The notes beneath the pieces were generated by a model. That model was not told where the DNA came from, made no database searches, and saw only the letters and a program-made list of their open reading frames with translations. 64,000 bases of DNA from HyVt-443 sp964544655 (GTDB lineage: Bacteria; Pseudomonadota; Gammaproteobacteria; Chromatiales; Chromatiaceae), in contig CAZJCM010000005.1 in assembly GCA_964544655.1 (NCBI GenBank), positions 23,810-87,809 on the forward strand, given 5' to 3'. This document shows, in pieces, positions 16,852 to 26,035 of the stretch. Positions within the stretch are counted from its first letter, which is position 1; each line of letters opens with the position of its first letter. Both the position numbers and the translations under genes were made by a program.

Positions 16852-18390
16852 CGCGCTGCCGGCCGGGCAGTCGCCGCCGCAGGCGAACAGATGATAGGCG
16901 GGATTGTCCGTCTCCTCCTCCCAGGCGTAACCCGACTCCTTGAGAAAACGGGTGAAGACCTTCTTTTCCCCGCTCTGGATCTGGATGCCCATCAGCACGC
17001 GGCCGTATGCCGCACCATGGTTTCGATAGTGGAACAGGCTGATATTCCAGCGCTTGCCCATTTCCGAAAGAAAGGAGGAGAGGGCGCCCGGCCGTTCAGG
17101 AAACTGGAAGCGAAACAGGGCCTCATCCCTGACCCCTGGCGCATGACCACCCACCATATAGCGGATATGCAGCTTGGCGGTCTCATTGTCCGTAAGATCA
17201 ACCACCGAGTAGCCTTTCTCATCCAGCAGTTCGATCAGCTGCTCCCGCTCCCTGTCACCTTCATTCAGCTCCACGCCAACGAACACATGGGCACGCCGGG
17301 CGTCGGCGTAACGGTAATTGAATTCAGTGACACTACGACGGCCAAGAACCCGACAGAAGCGGAGAAAACTCCCCGGCTCTTCCGGGATCTCGACCGCCAG
17401 CAAGGCCTCGCGCTGTTCACCCAGCTCAGACCGTTCCGCCACATGGCGCAAGCGGTCGAAATTGATATTGGCTCCGCTATCGATGGCAATCAGACTTTCA
17501 TCCTGCACGCCCTCCCGGGCCACATACTTTTTCATTCCGGCCACAGACAGGGCACCGGCGGGCTCCGCCACCGTTCTCGTCTCATCGAACACATCCTTGA
17601 TCGCCGCGCAGATCTCATCGGTGCTGACCAGAATCACTTCATCGACCACCTGCTTGGCCAGACGAAAGGTCTCCTTGCCGATCTGACGCACCGCCACTCC
17701 GTCGGCAAAGATCCCCACCTGTTTCAGATTGACCCGCCGGCCCGCTTCCAGCGCGCGATACAGGGTCGCGGCATCTTCCGGTTCCACGCCGATCACCCGG
17801 ACCTGAGGAAACAGATATTTCACATAGGAACCGATACCGGCAATCAGGCCTCCACCGCCGACGGGGATGAAAATGGCCTGTGGCGGCCCGGGATGTTGAC
17901 GCAATATCTCCATGCCGATGGTCCCCTGCCCGGCGATCACCTCAGGGTCGTCGAAGGGATGAATGAAGGTCATGCCTTTTTCTTCGGCCAACTGCAGCGA
18001 GTGGGCATAGGCCTCATCGTAGGAGTCGCCACGCAGGACCGCCTTGGCGCCGAGGCTGCGCACCGACTCCACCTTGATGGGCGGTGTCGTCTTCGGCATC
18101 ACGATCAGCGCCTTGATGCCCAGCCGCCGGGCGGACAGGGCGACGCCCTGGGCATGATTGCCGGCAGAGGCGGCAATCACCCCCTGCGCCCGCTCCTCTG
18201 CAGAAAGAGTGCGCATCCGATTGTAGGCGCCTCGCAACTTGAAGGAGAACACCGGCTGCAGGTCCTCCCGCTTCAGAAACACCTGATTATTCAACCTACG
18301 GGAGAGCCGCGGGGCCGGATCCAGGGGCGTTTCCCGGGCCACCTCATAGACCTGGGCACGAAGAATTCTTTCTATGTATGACTGTGGCAT
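16843..18390 (-). CDS. ilvA: Threonine ammonia-lyase, biosynthetic
   Basis: A 515-residue PLP enzyme that deaminates threonine to 2-oxobutanoate, the entry step to isoleucine. The catalytic lysine is in FSFKLRGAYNR, and the PLP phosphate loop in IPVGGGGLIAGIG. The C-terminal third (from about 330) holds two ACT-like regulatory domains, starting EEPGSFLRFCRVLG and ERPGALSSFLSEMG, as expected for the isoleucine-inhibited biosynthetic form. It is divergent from rpiA. Confidence 0.96.
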   Translation of the reverse strand: MPQSYIERILRAQVYEVARETPLDPAPRLSRRLNNQVFLKREDLQPVFSFKLRGAYNRMRTLSAEERAQGVIAASAGNHAQGVALSARRLGIKALIVMPKTTPPIKVESVRSLGAKAVLRGDSYDEAYAHSLQLAEEKGMTFIHPFDDPEVIAGQGTIGMEILRQHPGPPQAIFIPVGGGGLIAGIGSYVKYLFPQVRVIGVEPEDAATLYRALEAGRRVNLKQVGIFADGVAVRQIGKETFRLAKQVVDEVILVSTDEICAAIKDVFDETRTVAEPAGALSVAGMKKYVAREGVQDESLIAIDSGANINFDRLRHVAERSELGEQREALLAVEIPEEPGSFLRFCRVLGRRSVTEFNYRYADARRAHVFVGVELNEGDREREQLIELLDEKGYSVVDLTDNETAKLHIRYMVGGHAPGVRDEALFRFQFPERPGALSSFLSEMGKRWNISLFHYRNHGAAYGRVLMGIQIQSGEKKVFTRFLKESGYAWEEETDNPAYHLFACGGDCPAGSASS

Positions 18391-18479
18391 GGGTACCTTT
18401 GGCCTGAGGGGGCAGCGAAATGACTTTCAACCGACTGAACGCTATCATAAACCGATTATATCAGCAGCAGGAGATGACA

Positions 18480-19136
18480 ATGTCCCAGGACGATCTGAAG
18501 CGCATGGCGGCCGCAGCGGCCATAGAATATGTAACCGGCGGCATCATCGGTGTCGGCACCGGCTCCACCGTCAACCACTTCATCGACCTGCTGGCTGAGA
18601 TAAAACACAAGATCGACGGCGCCGTCTCCAGCTCCGAGGTCTCAACCGAACGCATGCGCGCCCACGGCATCGAGGTGTTCGATCTCAACGCCACCGGTGA
18701 GCTCGAGCTGTATGTGGACGGGGCCGACGAGTCCACCCGCCATCTGCACCTGATCAAGGGCGGCGGCGGCGCGCTGACCAGGGAGAAGATCGTGGCCGGC
18801 GCCAGCCGCAAATTCGTCTGTATCGCCGACGAGAGCAAATTGGTGGACGTATTGGGCGAATTCCCCCTGCCGATCGAAGTGATCCCCATGGCCCGCAGCC
18901 ATGTGGCCCGGCAACTGGTGAAACTGGGTGGCACCCCGGTCTGGCGGGAGGGGTTTATCACCGACAACGGCAACATCATCCTCGATGTGCACAATCTGCG
19001 GATCATGGAACCAACAGTGGTGGAACAGCAGATCAACAACATCGCCGGCGTGGTCACCACCGGCATCTTCGCCATCCGGCCGGCGGATGTGCTGATCCTC
19101 GGCAGTGAGGATGGAGTGAAGACGATCAAGCCCTAG
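18480..19136 (+). CDS. rpiA: Ribose-5-phosphate isomerase A
   Basis: 218 residues from the ATG at 18480, which has GGAG six bases upstream and matches the start and length (219) of E. coli RpiA. It interconverts ribose-5-phosphate and ribulose-5-phosphate. Motifs are GVGTGSTVNHFID (phosphate loop), YVDGADESTRHLHLIKGGGG (with the catalytic-site aspartates) and REKIVAGASRKFVCIADESK. The in-frame ATGs at 18420 and 18474 were rejected. Confidence 0.95.
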   Translation: MSQDDLKRMAAAAAIEYVTGGIIGVGTGSTVNHFIDLLAEIKHKIDGAVSSSEVSTERMRAHGIEVFDLNATGELELYVDGADESTRHLHLIKGGGGALTREKIVAGASRKFVCIADESKLVDVLGEFPLPIEVIPMARSHVARQLVKLGGTPVWREGFITDNGNIILDVHNLRIMEPTVVEQQINNIAGVVTTGIFAIRPADVLILGSEDGVKTIKP

Positions 19137-19293
19137 CATGAAGGGCACATATCGGCATGGCGCGAAGCCGCCAGCCGTAAGGCGTGTCTGGCAGGGAATG
19201 GCATACCTTTTTCAAGGGACGCAATGTAGCAGATGATGGCATCTCCCACGCCAAAGGGATGTGAGTCAGGCGGGGCAACTGGTCTTCGTATAT

Positions 19294-19397
19294 GGCCCCT
19301 GCTTTCTCCTCTCGGTGGCGTCTGCGGCCTGGATGGCCGCAGTCGAGCCCCCAGGGATGGGTTTACGGCGTCCACCTGGAGGGGGAAGCAGGGGGCC
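19294..19397. repeat. Palindromic intergenic repeat, family 2, copy A
   Basis: The outer arms GGCCCCTGCTTTC and GGGGAAGCAGGGGGCC close the element. Inside is a second hairpin (CTGCGG...CCGCAG) and the conserved box GGATGGGTTTACGGCGTCC. About 70 bp of the interior match copy C at 44147 with few differences. It lies between rpiA and the end of the liv operon; the 19137-19293 stretch before it holds no gene I can support. Confidence 0.7.
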
Positions 19398-19425
19398 ATT
19401 TCGCTCGCCCCCTCAACCTGACCCC

Positions 19426-20133
19426 TCAAATCCCCAAATACGCCTTCTGCACATCCGGGTTGCTGAGCAGCTTGTCGGCGCTGTCGGTCAGACTGATCTC
19501 ACCGTTTTCGATCACATAGCCGCGATGGGCGATGCGCAGGGCCTGGTTGGCATTCTGCTCCACCAGGAAAATGGTGGTGTCCTGCTCCTCATTGATCTTC
19601 TTGATGATCTCGAAGATCTGCCGGATGATCAGGGGGGCCAACCCCATGGATGGCTCATCCAGCAGCAGCAGCTGAGGTCTTGCCATCAGGGCCCTGGACA
19701 TGGCGAGCATCTGTTGCTCACCACCACTGAGAGTGCCACCTGGCTGATGACGGCGCTCCTTCAGGATCGGAAACAGGGAGAAGACATAGTCGATGTCGCG
19801 TTTGATTTCCAGCTTGTCGTTGCGCAGAAAGGCCCCCAGATCCAGGTTTTCCTGCACCGTCAGCTGGGGGAATATATGACGCCCCTCGGGCACCTGGCAA
19901 ATCCCCAGGGAGACGATCCGGTTCGGGCTCATGCCATGGATCGGCTCACCGCGAAAACGAATCTCACCGGAGCGGGGGGGCACCACCCCGCAGATGGTCA
20001 TCAGGGTCGTGCTCTTCCCAGCCCCATTGGCACCGATCAGGGTGATGATCTCGCCGCTCCGAATCTCCAGGCTGATCCCCTTCAGGGCCTGGATATTACC
20101 GTAATAGGTCTGCACACCACTCAGTTCAAGCAT
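19426..20133 (-). CDS. livF: Branched-chain amino acid ABC transporter ATPase LivF
   Basis: 235 residues from the ATG at 20133, preceded by GAGG. Walker A is GANGAGKST, the ABC signature LSGGEQQMLAMSRAL, and Walker B LLLLDEPSMGLAP. It energises uptake with LivG. It overlaps livG by 8 bp. The upstream in-frame start at 20145 was rejected on ribosome-binding-site spacing. It is the last gene of the five-gene operon. Confidence 0.95.
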   Translation of the reverse strand: MLELSGVQTYYGNIQALKGISLEIRSGEIITLIGANGAGKSTTLMTICGVVPPRSGEIRFRGEPIHGMSPNRIVSLGICQVPEGRHIFPQLTVQENLDLGAFLRNDKLEIKRDIDYVFSLFPILKERRHQPGGTLSGGEQQMLAMSRALMARPQLLLLDEPSMGLAPLIIRQIFEIIKKINEEQDTTIFLVEQNANQALRIAHRGYVIENGEISLTDSADKLLSNPDVQKAYLGI

Positions 20134-20914
20134 CGATATCCTCACCCAGGTAGGCCTTGATCACTTCGGGATTGGCGCTGATCTCCTGGGGCGTCCCCTG
20201 GGCGATCTTGCGGCCATAGTCCATGACGAAGATACGGTCGGAGAGACTCATCACCAGCTTCATGTCGTGCTCGATCAACAGAATGGAGTGCCCCTCGTCA
20301 CGAATGCGTTTGATCAACTCATCCAGCTCCCGGGTCTCCTGCGGATTCATTCCGGCCGCCGGCTCATCCAGCAGCAGGAGGAACGGTTCGGTGGCCAGGG
20401 CACGGGCGATCTCCAGCCGCCGCTGGGCGCCATAGGACAGGTTCTTGGCGAATTCGTTGACCACATCTGCCAGCCCGACCTTCTGCAGGATCCGGTAGCT
20501 CTTCTCCACCGTCTCCTGCTCCTCCAGCCGGGTGGCGCGGGTACGAAACACGGCACCGGCAATATAGGAGCGGGTGCGGCAATGGCGCCCGATCATCACA
20601 TTTTCCAGCACCGTCATGTTGGGAAACAAGCGGATATTCTGGAACGTGCGGGCCATCCCTTTCTCTGTCACCTTGTTCGGTTTCAGGCCATTGAGCCGGA
20701 TCGGCTTCTTTCCCGGTGGATTGAGGAAGACATCACCTCCGGTCGGATTGTAGATGCCGGTGACACAGTTGAAGAAGGTGGTCTTGCCCGCACCGTTTGG
20801 CCCGATCAGGGCGACGATCTCCCCGCTGTTCACCTCCAGATCCAGCTGATCCATGGCCCTGATGCCGCCGAAGTCCATGGAAAGATTGTCCACCTGCAGA
20901 ATCGGCTTACTCAT
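20126..20914 (-). CDS. livG: Branched-chain amino acid ABC transporter ATPase LivG
   Basis: 262 residues from the ATG at 20914 (GGAGG upstream), giving the usual length. Walker A is GPNGAGKTTFFN, the signature is LSYGAQRRLEIARAL and Walker B LLLLDEPAAGMNP, with the long LivG-type insertion after Walker A. It overlaps both livM and livF by 8 bp each, so the ATPases are translationally coupled. The reading from 20962 was rejected because it runs well into livM. Confidence 0.95.
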   Translation of the reverse strand: MSKPILQVDNLSMDFGGIRAMDQLDLEVNSGEIVALIGPNGAGKTTFFNCVTGIYNPTGGDVFLNPPGKKPIRLNGLKPNKVTEKGMARTFQNIRLFPNMTVLENVMIGRHCRTRSYIAGAVFRTRATRLEEQETVEKSYRILQKVGLADVVNEFAKNLSYGAQRRLEIARALATEPFLLLLDEPAAGMNPQETRELDELIKRIRDEGHSILLIEHDMKLVMSLSDRIFVMDYGRKIAQGTPQEISANPEVIKAYLGEDIDA

Positions 20915-22136
20915 TGCCTGCCTCCGCGGATTCCTTCTCGAACTTATAGGTTCGCCGGACATTGGCGATCAAACCCTGGGGACGGAAGATCATCATGGTG
21001 ACCAGGACCGCACCGAACGCCAACATACGGTAATCGGACAGGGCACGCAGATATTCCGGCAACAGGATCAATACCATGGCGGCGATAATCACGCCGACGA
21101 TGGAGCCCATGCCGCCGAGGACCACGATACAGAGGATGATGGCCGACTCCAGAAAGGTGAAGCTGGCCGGGTTGATGAAAGTGGTCTTGGCAGCAAAGAT
21201 GACCCCCACCAGCCCAGCCCAGGTGGCCCCAAGGGCAAACGCGGTCAGCTTGGTCTTGGTCTTGTCGATCCCCATCGCCTGGCAGGCAATCTCATCCTCC
21301 CGCAGGGCGATCCAGGCCCGCCCGATACGGGAATCCTGCAGCCGGTTGACCACGAAAATGGTGATGATCACCATCACGATCATCAGGTAGTAGAGATAAA
21401 GGATCGCGTTATCCAGCGACAACTCGATGCCGAAGAAGCCCGGCCGCGGGATATTGGCGATGCCGCTCGGCCCATGGGAGAACTCGTTCCAGTTCTCCAG
21501 GATCAGGCGAATGATCTCACCAAAGCCGAGGGTGACGATGGCCAGATAGTCACCGCGCAGACGCAACACGGGAAAGCCCAGCGCGATACCGAAGACGGCG
21601 GCCAGCAGGGCGCCGATGGGCAGCACGGTCCAGAATCCCAGGCCAAAATGGAGATTCAGCAGGGCATATGAGTAGGCCCCTACGGCATAGAAGGCCACAT
21701 ACCCCAGATCCAGCAGCCCGGCCAGCCCCACCACGATATTGAGCCCCAATCCCAACATCACGTACATCAGTGCGGTGACCATGATATTGGTCTGGTAGGT
21801 CGAGAAGATATAGGGAAAGATCAGGGCGAAGAGCAGCACCGCTCCGGCCAGTGGATAGAGGTAGCGGGGCTCGTGCAATACCATTTGCAGCAGCGACTGC
21901 CGCGCAGGCTGATCCAGCGCGGCCTGCCGGTCACGCCGACGTTCACGCTGAGCATAGTAGGCCCGCACCAGCAGGGAGACGATGAAACTGCCAATGGCGA
22001 CGAACACCATATTGTCCCAGCGCCAGGTAACGGTGCGTTCGATGGGATCGGCCTTGATCACCATGATGGGGAAGGTGAGAAAGGCGAACCAGGCGGAGAC
22101 AGCCAGGGATCGCTTCAGTTCCTGTAGTGAAAACAT
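20907..22136 (-). CDS. livM: Branched-chain amino acid ABC transporter permease LivM
   Basis: A 409-residue inner-membrane permease with about ten hydrophobic segments. Residues 1-85 are the extra N-terminal region seen in proteobacterial LivM; the core begins near 95. Characteristic segments are GLGLNIVVGLAGLLDLGYVAFYAVG and LRGDYLAIVTLGFGEIIRL (each named here in part), with the EAA-like contact loop near 290. It lies 3 bp after livH and overlaps livG. Confidence 0.95.
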   Translation of the reverse strand: MFSLQELKRSLAVSAWFAFLTFPIMVIKADPIERTVTWRWDNMVFVAIGSFIVSLLVRAYYAQRERRRDRQAALDQPARQSLLQMVLHEPRYLYPLAGAVLLFALIFPYIFSTYQTNIMVTALMYVMLGLGLNIVVGLAGLLDLGYVAFYAVGAYSYALLNLHFGLGFWTVLPIGALLAAVFGIALGFPVLRLRGDYLAIVTLGFGEIIRLILENWNEFSHGPSGIANIPRPGFFGIELSLDNAILYLYYLMIVMVIITIFVVNRLQDSRIGRAWIALREDEIACQAMGIDKTKTKLTAFALGATWAGLVGVIFAAKTTFINPASFTFLESAIILCIVVLGGMGSIVGVIIAAMVLILLPEYLRALSDYRMLAFGAVLVTMMIFRPQGLIANVRRTYKFEKESAEAGNE

Positions 22137-22139
22137 GGA

Positions 22140-23042
22140 CTAGACCTTCTGGATCTCGGCCTTGCCGAGCAGGCCGGAGGGCTTGAAGATGAGGATCAAT
22201 ACCAGCAGCGAAAAGGCGAATACATCCTCATAGTCGCTGGAGACATAGCCGGTGGCAAAGCTCTCGGTCAGCCCCAGCACGAAGCCGCCGAGCACCGCCC
22301 CGGGAATCGATCCGATGCCCCCGAGGACCGCCGCAGTAAACGCCTTGATACCGGCGATGAAGCCGATATAGAAATTGATCTGGCCGATATGGGACGCAAT
22401 CAGCATACCGCCGATGGCGGCCAGAGCAGAGCCGATGATGAAGGTGGTGGAGATCACCCGGTTGACATCGATACCCACCAACATGGCCATGGTGCGATCC
22501 TGGGAGGTGGCGCGCATCGCCTTGCCGATCCTGGTGTACTTGATCAGGAGCGTCAGCCCGATCATCACAACTGCCGTCGTCACCAGAATTACCATATCCG
22601 AAGAGCCGACGAATGAGGCGTAGGGCTCCATGAAGTCAAATTCGGGTATCAGTTCCGGAAACGGCAGGAAGTCGGAGGTCTGGGCCAGCAGCACATAGTT
22701 CTGCAGGAAGATGGACATGCCGATGGCGCTGATCAGAGGAGAGAGCCGGGGCGCGTGGCGCAGTGGCCGATAGGCGATCTTCTCGATAGTGTAGCCGTAA
22801 GAGGCAGACCAGACTGCTGCCGCAAGACCTGCAAGCACCACGATAGAGATCAACGGAAAACCGTAGATGGAGAGGACCGTGGCGACGATGAAGGCGGTGA
22901 AGGCACCGATCATGTAGATCTCGCCATGGGCAAAATTGATCAGCCCGATAATGCCATACACCATGGTATAGCCGAGGGCGATCAGTGCGTAGATGGAGCC
23001 TCGTGTGAGGCCACCGAAAAGCAGTTCTATGAAGTAGTCCAT
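22140..23042 (-). CDS. livH: Branched-chain amino acid ABC transporter permease LivH
   Basis: A 300-residue inner-membrane permease with about eight transmembrane segments. The family N terminus GLTRGSIYALIALGYTMVYG is followed by INFAHGEIYMIGAF, and AFTAAVLGGIGSIPGAVLGG lies near the C terminus. It forms a heterodimeric channel with LivM. It is separated from the binding-protein gene by 127 bp that contain a hairpin, which probably lowers its expression relative to livK. Confidence 0.95.
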   Translation of the reverse strand: MDYFIELLFGGLTRGSIYALIALGYTMVYGIIGLINFAHGEIYMIGAFTAFIVATVLSIYGFPLISIVVLAGLAAAVWSASYGYTIEKIAYRPLRHAPRLSPLISAIGMSIFLQNYVLLAQTSDFLPFPELIPEFDFMEPYASFVGSSDMVILVTTAVVMIGLTLLIKYTRIGKAMRATSQDRTMAMLVGIDVNRVISTTFIIGSALAAIGGMLIASHIGQINFYIGFIAGIKAFTAAVLGGIGSIPGAVLGGFVLGLTESFATGYVSSDYEDVFAFSLLVLILIFKPSGLLGKAEIQKV

Positions 23043-23140
23043 TGGAATAGGGCCTAGGGTCTAGGAACGAGTGCCGGGGAGCCAGGTTTCCAGAGCCATG
23101 ATCTTTCTCGACTCACTTACCTCGCCCCCCGGCCATTGGC

Positions 23141-23164
23141 CCTGGGAGTCTATTCGACTCCTGG
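23141..23164 (-). promoter_or_regulatory. Hairpin between the liv binding-protein gene and livH
   Basis: GGAGTC pairs with GACTCC around a five-base loop, with flanking CC/GG pairs, right after the livK stop on the minus strand. There is no U-run, so it is not a full terminator. It may protect the livK mRNA 3' end and give the binding protein excess over the permease (inference). Confidence 0.45.
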
Positions 23165-23169
23165 TGCCT

Positions 23170-24291
23170 TTATTTAATTTCGACGTACTTGCCGCCCTTC
23201 ACCTGATACATGGCGAAGCCGACACCTACGGCATCACCCTTCTCATCGAAATGGATTCTGCCCACCGGCGTATCCACATCGTTGCTCTGCAGTGCCTTCT
23301 TCACTGCCGCCATATCGGTGGAGTTTGCCTTGTCGATAGCGTTCAACAGGGCCAACGCGGCGGCATAGGCATTCTCATAGAAGGCCCCCGGATCGCTGCC
23401 ATATACCTTCTTGTGCTCTGCGTTGGCAGCCGTTGCCAGCGGGTTCTTCGAATTGTCCTTGGGGCCGGTGGCATAGACACCTTCCGCATACTTGCCAGCC
23501 ACCTTGATGAAGGTATCATCCTTCACGCCGTCGTCGGAGATAAAATAGGTCTTCATCCGCTTCTTGCGCATCTGGGTGATGATCTTTGAGGCCTCAGGAT
23601 GGTAGCCGCCAAAGATGACCGCATCGGCGCCTGAGCGTTTGATCTTCTGCACGATAGCGGAATAATCCACCGCACCCGGGGTGACGCCCTCGAACAGAAC
23701 CACCTCGGCCTTGCCACCGGATTGCTCGATGAACTTCTTGGCGAACTCGGCCAGCCCCTTGCCGTAGTCACCCTTGTCATGAATCACGGCGATCTTCTTC
23801 GCGCCCAGGGTGTTGAGGGCGAAATCCACCTCGGTCCTGGCCTGGGCATCATCGGAGGCGATGGTGCGGAAAAAATTGGGATAGTCGCCGCTCTGTGTCA
23901 GTGCGGGATTGGTGGCCGAGGGAGACATCACCACCACGCCGGCATTCCTGTAGATGGGCAGCGCCGCCTTGGTGGCGCCCGAGCAGATATGGCCCAGCAC
24001 CACGTCGACCCCTTCGGAGACCAGCTTGGTGGCGGTATTGGTGGCTACCTCAGGCTTGCACACATCGTCCTCCACCAACAGCTCAACCTGCTTGCCGTCG
24101 ATGCCGCCTTTGGCGTTGACCGCATCAACCACAAGCTTGGCGGCATTGACGCTGGGCAGACCGTAGGATGCCAGGTCACCGCTGTGGGCGCCGGCCACCC
24201 CGAGTTTGATGGTATCGGCCGCCAATACCGGCAGCGCCATACCCAATCCCAGAGCGGCAATCAATAATTTCTGACCCGTTTTCATTTTCAT
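23170..24291 (-). CDS. livK: Branched-chain amino acid ABC transporter substrate-binding protein
   Basis: 373 residues from the ATG at 24291 (GAGGAGG upstream). A signal peptide is seen: MKMKTGQKLL, then AALGLGMALPVLA with cleavage before ADTIKLG. The mature part is a type I periplasmic Leu/Ile/Val-binding protein (AGAHSGDLASYG, LVEDDVCKPEVATN). It delivers substrate to LivHM. Specificity within branched-chain or other amino acids or amides cannot be set from sequence. The ORF start at 24381 was rejected because it lacks the signal-peptide position. Confidence 0.93.
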   Translation of the reverse strand: MKMKTGQKLLIAALGLGMALPVLAADTIKLGVAGAHSGDLASYGLPSVNAAKLVVDAVNAKGGIDGKQVELLVEDDVCKPEVATNTATKLVSEGVDVVLGHICSGATKAALPIYRNAGVVVMSPSATNPALTQSGDYPNFFRTIASDDAQARTEVDFALNTLGAKKIAVIHDKGDYGKGLAEFAKKFIEQSGGKAEVVLFEGVTPGAVDYSAIVQKIKRSGADAVIFGGYHPEASKIITQMRKKRMKTYFISDDGVKDDTFIKVAGKYAEGVYATGPKDNSKNPLATAANAEHKKVYGSDPGAFYENAYAAALALLNAIDKANSTDMAAVKKALQSNDVDTPVGRIHFDEKGDAVGVGFAMYQVKGGKYVEIK

Positions 24292-24420
24292 TTGCTTCCT
24301 CCTCTTGCGGGATATCATCCCAACACCCAGACAAGCCCTGAACCATGGGCAGATAGATACTTGATTCAGCCGATCAAGCATGAGACGGGAAGCATAGGGA
24401 ATTCGCGCTTATTTTTCCAC

Positions 24421-24445
24421 AAAAAACGGGGCCCGAAGGCCCCGT
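24421..24445 (-). terminator. Intrinsic terminator of the porin gene
   Basis: On the minus strand ACGGGGCC, a TTCG loop, then GGCCCCGT and TTTTT: an eight-pair stem with a stable UUCG tetraloop. It lies 28 bp after the porin stop codon. Confidence 0.92.
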
Positions 24446-24472
24446 TTCTCAACTTCGATTCTCTAAGCGAGA

Positions 24473-25444
24473 TTAGAAGTCGTGACGCAGACCGAACGAG
24501 AAGTCGCTGGTCTTGACGTCTGCAACAGCGCCCTTGTTGTCAAAATCATTGACAATGTACTCAACATAGACGCGGGTGCGCTTGGAGAAGTTGTGCTGGA
24601 AGCCCAGAGCGTAGAAGTCAGTATCGGTGTTAGCGCTATTGTCTGCTTCATTCTGGCCATACATGGCACGGACGGTGTTGTTGCCGAAATAGACTTCAGC
24701 ACCCAGGTTCCAGTTGTCGGAACCATCGGTAGCGCCGACGACATCGCTGTCATCGATGTTCTCATACATGGCAACGAGCTTGAACATGCCCATCTTGTAG
24801 GAACCGCTGAGGCCCCACAGATCCTGAGCGCCCAGGTCGTTGTTGTACTGGAGGGTGGAGATGCCAACGCTGATCGGGCCGTTGTTATAGTCGACCGACA
24901 GGTTGTAGGCATCGACGCCGTCGCTGTTGCTGAGGCCGGCCGTACGGTCGATGACCAGGGCCAGTTTACCCTGCAGACCGTTGAAGTTGGGGGTCACGTA
25001 GGCCAGGGCGTTGCCGGTACGGAAGGTGCGGGAATAAGCGGCGTAGACGCTGCTGACGGAGGTGGCGCCGTTGAAGATATCGAACTTACCCACGGAGCCG
25101 TAGTAAGGAGTCCACTGGCGGCCGATGGCGACGGTACCGAAGCCACCGGTCAGGCCGGCGTAGGCGAGACGGTTGTTGAAGGAGCCAGCCACGGTGCTGC
25201 CACCCTCGGAACTGGTGAAAGACCACTCGGCTTGGAAGATAGCCTTCAGGCCGTTGCCCAGATCCTCGGAGCCCTTGACGCCCATACGGGTGGTGTTGGT
25301 GACGATGTCCCAAGCGGCGTTGGTGTCGTCATCGCCATAGACCAGAGCGGTGTCCAGACGGCCGTACAGGGTGGTGTCGGCAGCGGCGGCCAGCGGGGCC
25401 ACCATGGCAGCGGCGACTGCCAGGGTAATCAGCTTCTTGTTCAT
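24473..25444 (-). CDS. General porin, Gram-negative trimeric type
   Basis: 323 residues with a clear signal peptide (MNKKLITLAVAAAMVAPLAAA, cleaved before ADTTLYGRLD; shown here only in outline). The mature part alternates beta strands and ends in the outer-membrane sorting phenylalanine (SFGLRHDF). Porin landmarks are TLYGRLDTALVYGDD, GSEDLGNGLKAIFQAEW and GFGTVAIGRQWTPYYG. It forms a diffusion channel in the outer membrane. AGGAG lies 8 bases before the start, with a strong promoter and its own terminator, so it is monocistronic and probably abundant. Confidence 0.93.
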   Translation of the reverse strand: MNKKLITLAVAAAMVAPLAAAADTTLYGRLDTALVYGDDDTNAAWDIVTNTTRMGVKGSEDLGNGLKAIFQAEWSFTSSEGGSTVAGSFNNRLAYAGLTGGFGTVAIGRQWTPYYGSVGKFDIFNGATSVSSVYAAYSRTFRTGNALAYVTPNFNGLQGKLALVIDRTAGLSNSDGVDAYNLSVDYNNGPISVGISTLQYNNDLGAQDLWGLSGSYKMGMFKLVAMYENIDDSDVVGATDGSDNWNLGAEVYFGNNTVRAMYGQNEADNSANTDTDFYALGFQHNFSKRTRVYVEYIVNDFDNKGAVADVKTSDFSFGLRHDF

Positions 25445-25498
25445 TTATTGAACTCCTGCTAAATCAATAGTTGATGAGAAATCGGTTCTGCAGGCTGC

Positions 25499-25527
25499 AT
25501 ACTAGTACCACGATAATCTTTTTGCAA
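25499..25527 (-). promoter_or_regulatory. Sigma-70-type promoter of the porin gene
   Basis: On the minus strand TTGCAA (25527-25522), a 17-base spacer, then TAGTAT (25504-25499), about 55 bp before the porin start. The DNA further upstream (25528-25610) is strongly AT-rich with A- and T-tracts, as expected for an UP element or for regulator binding. Confidence 0.65.
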
Positions 25528-25819
25528 CATTATTTTGCAAAAAAAACCACAAATGCGCATTTGTTGTAAAAAAGTTACAGCATTTTGATGCATCAGCTCA
25601 CAACATATGGAATTTCCTGGCAAATCAAGCCAGTTGAAGTGAACTCCTAGAATTGACTTGGAACGGCGTGCCGATAACGGCCGGGACGGGACTTCCTTAA
25701 TGATTCCGCGAGCAGCCAAAACGAGGGAAAACCCGACTGGACCGCTGTTGCAATTCAGGCACAGAGGCCGATGAATCAGAAAGCGGCAGGGGTCGAGAAA
25801 ATCGCGAATAAGCGATAGG

Positions 25820-25890
25820 GGGGCCGGAGTCAAAGCGCCCGAACCACGTCGTTTCCACCGCCATGTCCTGCACGGCTTGACTCCGGCCCC
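25820..25890. repeat. Inverted repeat with 14-bp perfect arms
   Basis: GGGGCCGGAGTCAA (25820-25833) and TTGACTCCGGCCCC (25877-25890) are exact reverse complements separated by 43 bp. No ORF is inside. It sits between the porin promoter and the tRNA-Gln terminator. Similar GGGG...GAGTCAA ends occur around REP-associated transposase genes, so this could be a small non-autonomous mobile element (inference). The rest of 25611-25922 holds nothing else I can support. Confidence 0.6.
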
Positions 25891-25923
25891 TGCCGATCTC
25901 TGACGCACTTTGGTCTTGCAACA

Positions 25924-25950
25924 AAAAAGCCCGCTGTTGCGGGCTTTTTT
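25924..25950 (-). terminator. Terminator after tRNA-Gln (symmetric, possibly bidirectional)
   Basis: AGCCCGC, loop TGTT or AACA, GCGGGCT, with A/T tracts of six on both sides. On the minus strand it follows the tRNA 3' end by about 8 bp. The symmetric U-tracts would also stop plus-strand transcription. Confidence 0.9.
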
Positions 25951-25957
25951 GTTGCAT

Positions 25958-26033
25958 TGGCTGGGATGGTAGGGATCGAACCTACAACCTACGGAGTCAG
26001 AGTCCGTCGCTCTGCCAGTTGAGCTACATCCCA
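25958..26033 (-). tRNA. tRNA-Gln (anticodon CTG)
   Basis: A 76-nt cloverleaf on the minus strand. The acceptor TGGGATG pairs with CATCCCA and is followed by encoded GCCA. The anticodon stem is ACGGA/TCCGT with loop CTCTGAC, giving CTG for codon CAG. The T arm is GTAGG TTCGATC CCTAC. The U1-A72 pair is the tRNA-Gln identity feature. Confidence 0.95.
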
Positions 26034-26035
26034 TT

